The notes beneath the pieces are model-generated. The model searched no databases. It was not told the DNA's origin and was given only the letters and a program-made list of their open reading frames with translations. From Dactylorhiza incarnata (lineage: Eukaryota; Streptophyta; Magnoliopsida; Asparagales; Orchidaceae), in assembly GCA_033032865.1 (NCBI GenBank), contig JAWHQI010000049.1, positions 7,006,001 through 7,070,000 of the forward strand: a stretch of DNA of 64,000 bases, in the 5' to 3' direction. Each line of letters starts with the position of its first letter. Positions within the stretch are counted from its first letter, which is position 1. Position numbers and translations under genes: made by a program. Of this stretch, positions 57,914 to 64,000 are shown in pieces.

Positions 57914-58962
57914 TGTTGGAGTTACCATTGTGATCTAGAAGTGGTCAAACATGTAATGTCACTGCCAACGCGATATGAGCCTGCAGGGTCGCACATAAGA
58001 GCATGTGGAGAAGTTGGAAGATTGACTGTGTTGGTAAAGGTTACCAATCATCATATAGAATGGGGAAGTCCAGCAATTGTTGCTGGCTGAATTCGTCGGA
58101 TATGATTCGTCGGATTCGTCGGGTTTACACGAATGGAATTCGTCGGAATTCGTTAGGTCATTCCGTGGAAACTCGACGAACTGTGACAGAGATCCTTCAC
58201 TCGGCAAAATGTTGTCGTCTGCTGGATTCGTCGGGATTCGTCGGATTGTCCCGTGAACTCTCGACGAATTATCACAGAGAGCCTTGACTAGGCAATTGTT
58301 GCCGTCTGTTGTGATTCGTCAGAATTCGTCGGATTGTCCCGTGAAATCTCGACGAATGCTGTTCCGTGGAATCCCGACGAATTGTAACAGAAACCCCAAT
58401 TCTGCTGTGTGGTCTACGGATAGCGATTCTTCTAGAAGCCTGTTTATGCTTTGAGTATAAATAGATCTTCTTTAGGGTTCTTATAATAGACGACAAATAG
58501 AAGCCGACGGAAGAGTTCCGCTCGCCCTCGACGGAAGAAGTTCCGATAGAACCCTAGACGGAAGGAGTTCCGTCGTTCGTTCGCCTCCGCCGACCTCCTC
58601 TCCGTCGATTGTCGCCGGCATTGTTCTTCCTGAAGCGGATCTAGCAATCCGTGGAAGTGCAAGGTGCAGCCGTTCTTCCTTCCGAGTTGCGTGCGACGTG
58701 ACTTGGTGTTCTTCCGGCTCGTGTGGACTGCTGTAGAGACGTAGACATAATTCTACGTGAGAACTCTCCTTGCCGCCAACAGGAATTTTCTTCTTGGAGC
58801 ATCTAGGTTGGATTTGATCCAACCCCATTGAGGTAATTTTTGCCTAGCATTTTTCTTAACTTCTTGATTCAACATTCATGGCCGATCCAAGTCTTTTTGG
58901 GTTGTTTCTGTTTTATTTCCGCTGCGCATACATACGATGTATAGCTCTAGAAAAACCCAATA
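57914..58962 (+). repeat. COP-2 3' LTR
   Basis: 1049 bp, nearly identical to the 5' LTR. TATAAATA lies at 58456-58463. One GAATTCGTCGG repeat step is shorter than in the 5' copy. Confidence 0.95.
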
Positions 58963-59177
58963 GGAACGACGACTGAACAAGTTCCAGACACGTGTTATAA
59001 TTGTGGCAAAGTGGGCCACTATGCTCGGGAGTGTCGCAGCGGCAAGAAGGCAGTTGCGGCATATGCGGCAGAGAAAGGGAAGGCGATGGAATCGACTGCA
59101 TCCCATCATGCCCCAGCTCAGCCCCAAGTTTACAATCTTGGCCAGCATGAGGCAATTAAACAGTGATGTGGTGACAA
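58963..59177 (+). pseudogene. GYP-2 gag, C-terminal part
   Basis: It resumes in the same frame as 50902 with zinc knuckle CYNCGKVGHYAREC, then AQPQVYNLGQHEA. Near 59155-59166 an extra A appears to shift the frame ahead of a DVVT-type motif. Confidence 0.87.
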
Positions 59178-59248
59178 GTATGTGTTAGCTTTTGTTGCTT
59201 TCTATATTTCATACCTTGCGCATTGCTTGAGAAATTTGTGTGTATTAG
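59178..59248 (+). other. candidate 71-nt intron between GYP-2 gag and protease
   Basis: Starts GTATGTG, ends TGTGTATTAG, and is T-rich throughout. Removing it joins the DVVT motif to the protease frame in phase and gives the usual 11-residue spacing to the LFDTG block. A similar gap lies at the same place in GYP-1. Confidence 0.6.
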
Positions 59249-59724
59249 GCTTTGTCCTAATCTTTATCTGTCCGGTGAGAGAACTGTTTGATACTGGAGC
59301 CTCGCATTCCTTTCTCTCAGAGGCCTTCATACAACGAATTGGAGTGCCTTCTTCTTTAGCAAAGGAAAGGTTAGATATGGTGCTACCAAATGGGTTATCC
59401 ATGCGTGTGGATCGAGTTTGTGTTGTTAAGGTGCGGATTGGAAGTCAGGACTTTGATTTGGAAGCTTCGATACTGTCGATCTCAAAGTTTGATGTAATCT
59501 TTGGAATGGACTGGCTGTCGGAGCAGCAGGCCTACATTGACTGCACTTTGAAGGAGGTCACACTGAGGCATAATACTGAACGTGCAATGACTTTTGCTAG
59601 TTTGCGTGGATCGAGCAAGATGTTGATATCTGATGAGTCCATTCAACAACAACAACAACAACAGAACCCATATAGTCCCCAATCATTGGGGGTATGGGCG
59701 GGGGAAGATTGGAAACAGACCTAA
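59249..59724 (+). pseudogene. GYP-2 protease, truncated
   Basis: Retroviral-type aspartic protease: ELFDTGASHSFLSEAF, LPNGLSMRVDRVC and FDVIFGMDWLS. A CAA repeat encodes a short polyglutamine tract near 59646. The frame ends at 59724 without reverse transcriptase. Confidence 0.88.
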
Positions 59725-59981
59725 CCTTTGGCACTATGCACAAAGTGGCTTCTCTCAGAGGAGAAAGACCTAACCTTTGACAATAATTGCACAAAGTGGC
59801 TGCTCACAGAGTACCACTGAAATAGTGGCCCCCTATACCGTCGCGTTTGCTGCGGAATCATGCCCTCAAATCAAAGCCAAAGACATCAGAGAGGGCAGAC
59901 CCAAGAATCCATTTTGATTTATGTGCACATAACCATGCTTCCTTCATTCAGCATCCAGAGCAATGGTGAAGCACATGCATC
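59725..59981. other. unassigned DNA between GYP-2 and Ath-2
   Basis: Contains a short tandem duplication: GACCTAACCTTTG...TGCACAAAGTGGCT near 59717 and 59768. The remainder (about 59820-59975) is more GC-balanced than its neighbours and matches nothing I recognise. Confidence 0.4.
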
Positions 59982-61524
59982 TGATGAGTCCAATATTTAC
60001 ACTATTTTATGGACTCATCCGGGCTAGTTTTCACTCTTGTACACGTCATGTTCAAGCTATAATCGCATGTATTTCACTTGTATTCACTTTCATGCTTTGT
60101 GCACTGTTTAGGCCCGTTTTGGTGTGCAATTGCGCTCCATGTCGTTGGGGGTAAGCACACGGTGCTCCCCACCCCCTTTTTCTATTTCTGGATTGAGGTG
60201 GATGGGTATTCCCAGCTGTGTGTTTCCTGTGTGATTGTTGTGCAGGAGGACGGTTCATCCAATTTTGCACAGATTTCATGTCTGCATAATTCACACGGTT
60301 GTGTGTTTCCTTGACGCATGATTGCTCCGATCGTGCGCGGTCATTTGTGGTTTAAAACGGTGATCTGGATTTGCTCGTGCGTTTTGTTCACACACGGCTG
60401 GTTTTCCCGTGCATGAGTAAAATCGCACGAGCTCCTCTGGTAAGCTGAAATTCTGGCTTTCAAAATTTTCCCGTGCGTTTTACGCACATTCGGCTTTGAC
60501 CGTGCTTGAGTAAAATGTACGGGCGCTCTGCTTTGTCTTCCTGAGCTGTCTGCTTCATTAATAATGCACGGTCCATGCACAGTCGTGCGTTCGACCGTGC
60601 ATGACCAATTTTTTGATTGTTTACTATAAAAGCTGCAGGATTCGCCCTTCCTCAAAAAGACAGACCGAGCCCGCCACTTCCATTCCAGCTCCGACATTTC
60701 CATCACTCCATCCATCTCCTCCACTTGGGAAGTGTTCTCTGGTGATTCTAAGCCACATCCAAGGTCTGGAAGCCTTCCCGGCCATCTACAACCAGCATCA
60801 AGGTTTGGGGTATTCCATTTGTTGAAGAAGAAGGAACCTACACTTGAGAAGAAGACGGAGAAGGCCAGAGGTAGTGACAAACTCTAGATCCCGAAAGTAA
60901 CCACGGACTGAGCTCGAAGGCTGCTTGATAACCCACCATTCAAGCCACGACCCATGGCGAGACTTTTCTTCTTGTGGTTCACTCTACCCTTTGTCTATTT
61001 GTGTGATGTATTTCTAAATACTTGTAATGAACCTAGAATGCTCTTTGTTTGTCTATGAATGAAAACATGCCTAGCTATTTTCTCTACTTTGATGTTATGT
61101 TGTGATGCGCCTCACCTCCATTTCACATCCACCCCATACACGCACTAGCTGAGCCACTCTAGCAATTGCTAGAGGTGAGAATTCGAAGAGGTGTTTGCGA
61201 CCCTCACTTCCGCACTAGAGATCACTCACTCCATTTGCCTTCCATCCATCCGCTTACCGAAGCACGACATTGCGGCCTGCACTTCATCTCTCTAGGCGAA
61301 GCGGTGCTCTCGACCCGCATTTTACTTTTATTGTTGTTAAATTAGGAAACCTAAATCAACCCCCCCCCCCCCCCCCCCGTTTCAAACCATAGAAATCTTT
61401 ATAACTGATTTCCCTAACGAGAAAATCAAACACCCCAACTTGCAGTTCTTTGAGAACGATATTCGGGGAGTCTCTCCCAACTTTTATTACTTGTACGACC
61501 GGTACACTTGCCGTAAGCGTGTCA
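59982..61524 (+). repeat. Ath-2 5' LTR
   Basis: TGATGAGTCC to GCGTGTCA, 1543 bp. GTGCG hairpin array at about 60290-60605, TATAAAA at 60625-60631, and a C run of about 20 near 61360 that Ath-1 lacks. Confidence 0.88.
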
Positions 61525-61530
61525 TGTTTT

Positions 61531-61547
61531 TGGCGCCGTTGCCAGGG
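61531..61547 (+). other. Ath-2 primer-binding site (tRNA-Asp)
   Basis: TGGCGCCGTTGCCAGGG, one mismatch to the tRNA-Asp complement. Confidence 0.9.
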
Positions 61548-61728
61548 ACTGCAAGCGTTGTATGAGTTTTTCTTCCAGGAAGCTTTTATAAAGGTTCTTT
61601 GTTGTTTTTTATTTCTCTTTTTTTTGTTGTTGTGTAAGTTTATGCAGGGGCAAGGCCCTGGTGATCAAGTAGAATACGATCCAGAGATATAGAGGACGTT
61701 GCGCGCACGCCGTCATGCTGCTATCATC

Positions 61729-62400
61729 ATGGATCTTAACAGAAATAATGGAGTTAACCCCGGGGGAGAGAATGCGCCAGTTGCTGGTCAAGCGGCTGAT
61801 GAAAATGTGGTGGCTCGGCCAAGGCCCAGAACAATGCGAGACTACACCACTCCCACTGTTTGGAGTGTGTATCCTGGTTTTGGCCCAGCCATCACGAATA
61901 ACCAGTTCGAGATCAAGCTGGCAATCCTAAACATCATCCGCAACAATGCCCAGTTCTCTCGGTTGGCAAGTGAAGATACCCATCTTCACTTGGCAGAGTT
62001 CTCGGAAATCTGCGGAACATTCTGGTATGTCGGCATAGCTAACGACATGGTGAAATTAAGATTATTCACGTTCTCCCTCCATGATAAAGCAAAAGTGTGG
62101 CTCCATACAATCCCTCCGGGCACAACGACCACATGGGAGGTGCTCTCCTCCAAATTCCTAGCGAAATTCCACCCAATGGATAAAACCGTGAACATGAGGC
62201 AAGAGATTGCAACCTTCCGACAACATGATCAGGAGACCCTTGTAGAAGCTTGGGAATGATTTATGGAACTCCTTCGGAAGTGTCCTCATCATGAGTTGCA
62301 ACCCTGGAACCTTGTGGAATATTTCTACTTTGCAATAGAGCCTAACTATAGGGCACTGATTGATGCCACTGCCAGCGAAACTCTACTAAACCACACCCCT
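61729..62400 (+). pseudogene. Ath-2 gag, truncated
   Basis: I chose the ATG at 61729 (MDLNRNN); the frame is open further upstream. FEIKLAILNII, LAEFSEICGTF, LRLFTFSLHDKAKVWL and TFRQHDQETLVEAWE match Athila gag. TGA at 62257 replaces the expected Arg (CGA to TGA), and the same frame continues with RKCPHHEL to 62400, where the next LTR begins. Confidence 0.88.
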
Positions 62401-64000
62401 TGTAAGACCCTTTTTTTGTAAACACCGGGTCTTAGGCCCAGAACCGCCGCTTTGTAGTGACACCTTCACTCGGGAAGGTCACCACTACAAAACACCGATC
62501 CTGCCGGCCAAATCGATCATAAAGAAAAGTGCATTAAAGAAGATAAGTCCACAGAATCAACATGAAATATAAAACCATAAAGGTAAATGTCCACAGATAA
62601 TAACTGAATAAAAGATTGTTACAAAAATAAAGGGCACATGCCCTGTACATCATGTCCTCACTACAAGATCACTCGCGGAAGCTAACTACTAATCACTCAC
62701 TGATCCTGAACCTGGTGCTCCTGTAATAGGCTGGCCCGCCTCCGTCTGCACCGGCCTCTGGTGCTGCTGCGTCTCCTCGATCTCCTAAAATGATATGGTC
62801 CACCGACCGTTAGTCAAAAAGTCTAAGCCTTATGTTCCCCACCCCACCCCCAATGGCTCCTAGGCACCGTGCGGGAGGATGTAGCGGAGGACAGCAAGGG
62901 GTATAACAAAGAGCAGGTGACGGTGGTACAAGAAATGTTTCTACACTACACATGTGTATATATAACTGAAGCGGTAAAGGGGCATAGTAAGAGCAGGTAA
63001 AGAATAAGTAAAGTGCAGTAAGTAAAGACAATAGCAATAGAAAAGTAACCATTGATTTATAGGAATGCCCATACAAACCTATAGACCAAGGGGTCGTTTA
63101 GCAAGGCCTATCGTATAAGAAGTCCCATAACTGACTTATACGATAGGGGTAGGGGTTGAAATGCAATGTTTATGCTATGACATGCAAGGTATGATGTTAT
63201 GCTATGTTCATACAAGTGCAACTCACCCACTTCGACTCTATGCGCATAGACCTTTAGTTCCCCCTTTTTAGAGCGAGCTAGACTCCCAGGATACTCCCGT
63301 AGTGGCAAACAGAAGCGGTGGGTTGGGCCTCGCCCACCTCTAGGTTGGTATTCACACTACCTAACCTAGACCTATCGTATGCCTCAACGCAAAACCGCGG
63401 AGCATCTGCGTACTCTTACTGGCTGGACCACCAGACTTTCAAGGCTATGTGCAAATTTCACACTTGATCGTCCAATACCAAAGACCCACCACCTTCGTGC
63501 ACATGCAACATGTTCTATTATCTATCTCCGAGCTATAAGCTCCCCGGGCTAACCTGCCCGTGACCATAACCTTCCGAGCCACCGGCTCGCCGGACCAACC
63601 CGTCCGTAACAACAAACCTTACTGAGTCACAAGCTCACCAGACTAATTAATCTACTGCTACAACCACCGAGCCTACAACTCATACAACCAAACCAACTAA
63701 CCTCCCGTAACTATGGGGTGTGCGTGTGTGCGTTATTAAGTTCATCTTGTACATCATCTTATCCCTACAATTTATGGTTAATCTTAGACTTCCCGAGGAT
63801 TACCCTGTAAGGGGCTCGCTACGGTACTAGGAACTATAATGGGATGACACCCCAAAGTTCCCTTTCTCAAGACACTTAGTGTTGTTGGTATCTACCCACA
63901 AGAATACCCTCCTCGTCATTACTCTTGAATTAACCCTATGTGACTTTGACTTTCTAGGACGATCTTTCGTCGACCCCGAGTGCAACTTACCTCTCACTCA
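62401..64000 (+). mobile_element. TGTAAGACCC-family LTR element, open at the window end
   Basis: Begins TGTAAGACCC exactly where Ath-2 gag stops. 62401 to about 63240 matches 20336-21177 in inverted orientation. The remaining sequence to 64000 has no recognised gene, and I cannot place the LTR end. No coding domain is seen, so the family is unknown. Confidence 0.65.
63783..63880 (+). repeat. dispersed 60-100 bp repeat, copy 3
   Basis: ACTTCCCGAGG, AGGGGCTCGC and GGTACTAGGAACTATAATGGGATG blocks, related to 17541 and 19086 but in a different element. Confidence 0.65.

Larger units (their letters stand above)
50903..58962 (+). mobile_element. COP-2: recently inserted Ty1/copia element
   Basis: LTRs 50903-51961 and 57914-58962, target duplication GGAAC (50898-50902 and 58963-58967), and an exact tRNA-Met primer site. 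LTRs differ by about ten changes and a 9-10 bp indel by eye. The coding region has five in-frame stops and a 28-bp deletion, more damage than such young LTRs predict, so it was probably already defective when copied. Confidence 0.95.
47906..59724 (+). mobile_element. GYP-2: Ty3/gypsy element, 5' part, split by COP-2
   Basis: LTR 47906-49980 (TGTAAGGCCC to TTATGTTGCA), a degraded tRNA-Met primer site at 49982, gag interrupted at 50902 and resuming at 58963, then protease to 59724. Reverse transcriptase, integrase and the 3' LTR are missing, so it is truncated. Confidence 0.87.
59982..62400 (+). mobile_element. Ath-2: Athila-like element, 5' LTR and gag
   Basis: LTR 59982-61524, tRNA-Asp primer site 61531-61547, then gag, cut at 62401 by another LTR. 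It is the same family as Ath-1 but a separate copy, since Ath-1 ends in a 3' LTR. Confidence 0.88.

Noticed and set aside
59820..59940. possible rRNA fragment
   Set aside because: The phrase around AAATCAAAGCCAAAGACATC looked like 18S at first, but it does not match any 18S stretch I can recall in order.
1..64000. Ath-1 and Ath-2 as two halves of one element
   Set aside because: Ath-1 ends in a 3' LTR and Ath-2 starts with a 5' LTR in the same orientation, and the LTRs are clearly diverged, so they are separate copies.

Overview
The window is plant (angiosperm-type) heterochromatin made almost entirely of nested LTR retrotransposons. I find no convincing host gene, tRNA gene or intact rRNA gene. 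The plant assignment rests on Athila-like gag, SIRE-like Ty1/copia proteins, a Ty3/gypsy chromovirus with a CR-type chromodomain, primer-binding sites matching plant tRNA-Asp and initiator tRNA-Met, and Cassandra-type 5S-derived repeats. The species cannot be named from the sequence. I use nicknames for the elements below.

Layout. 1-4061 is the 3' part of an Athila/Tat-like element (Ath-1, + strand) with its 3' LTR. 4189-24932 is a SIRE-like copia element (SIRE-1, - strand) bounded by the target duplication GAATC. SIRE-1 has been invaded by a miniature LTR element (TRIM-1, 5594-6026), a young non-autonomous element (LARD-A, 6929-11469), a solo LTR (14746-16446) and a composite of a second, broken LARD (LARD-B, about 17525-20335) plus an LTR fragment (to 21177). 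25396-45460 is a chromovirus (GYP-1, - strand, target duplication ACCAA). Its pol is split by TRIM-2 (30099-31809), which itself holds a fold-back of 5S-bearing Cassandra LTRs (30255-31518). Its 5' LTR is split by a copia element (COP-1, 35065-43006). 46075-47905 is the 3' end of another SIRE-like element (SIRE-3). 47906-59724 is the 5' part of a second gypsy element (GYP-2, + strand), with its gag split by a young copia element (COP-2, 50903-58962). 59982-62400 is the 5' LTR and gag of a second Athila copy (Ath-2), cut at 62401 by another LTR that runs to the window end.

Insertion order follows from the nesting. The locus first held Ath-1 and old flanking DNA (4062-4188, 24938-25395 and 45466-46074, originally contiguous). 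SIRE-1 and GYP-1 then inserted, and the smaller elements landed inside them. LTR pairs of LARD-A and COP-2 differ by only about 1 percent by eye, so these are the youngest. Every protein-coding region is damaged, mostly by C-to-T or G-to-A stop codons. Movement of the young elements must have relied on proteins supplied by other copies.

The most notable signals are non-coding. In seven LTR families a CpG-rich, self-complementary word is reiterated just upstream of the TATA-like box. LARD-A carries three consecutive hairpins with covarying stems and an identical loop. Two Cassandra LTRs are fused as a roughly 620-bp spacerless palindrome. Both gypsy elements have an intron-like interruption at the gag-protease junction, and two LARDs share an unrecognised open reading frame.
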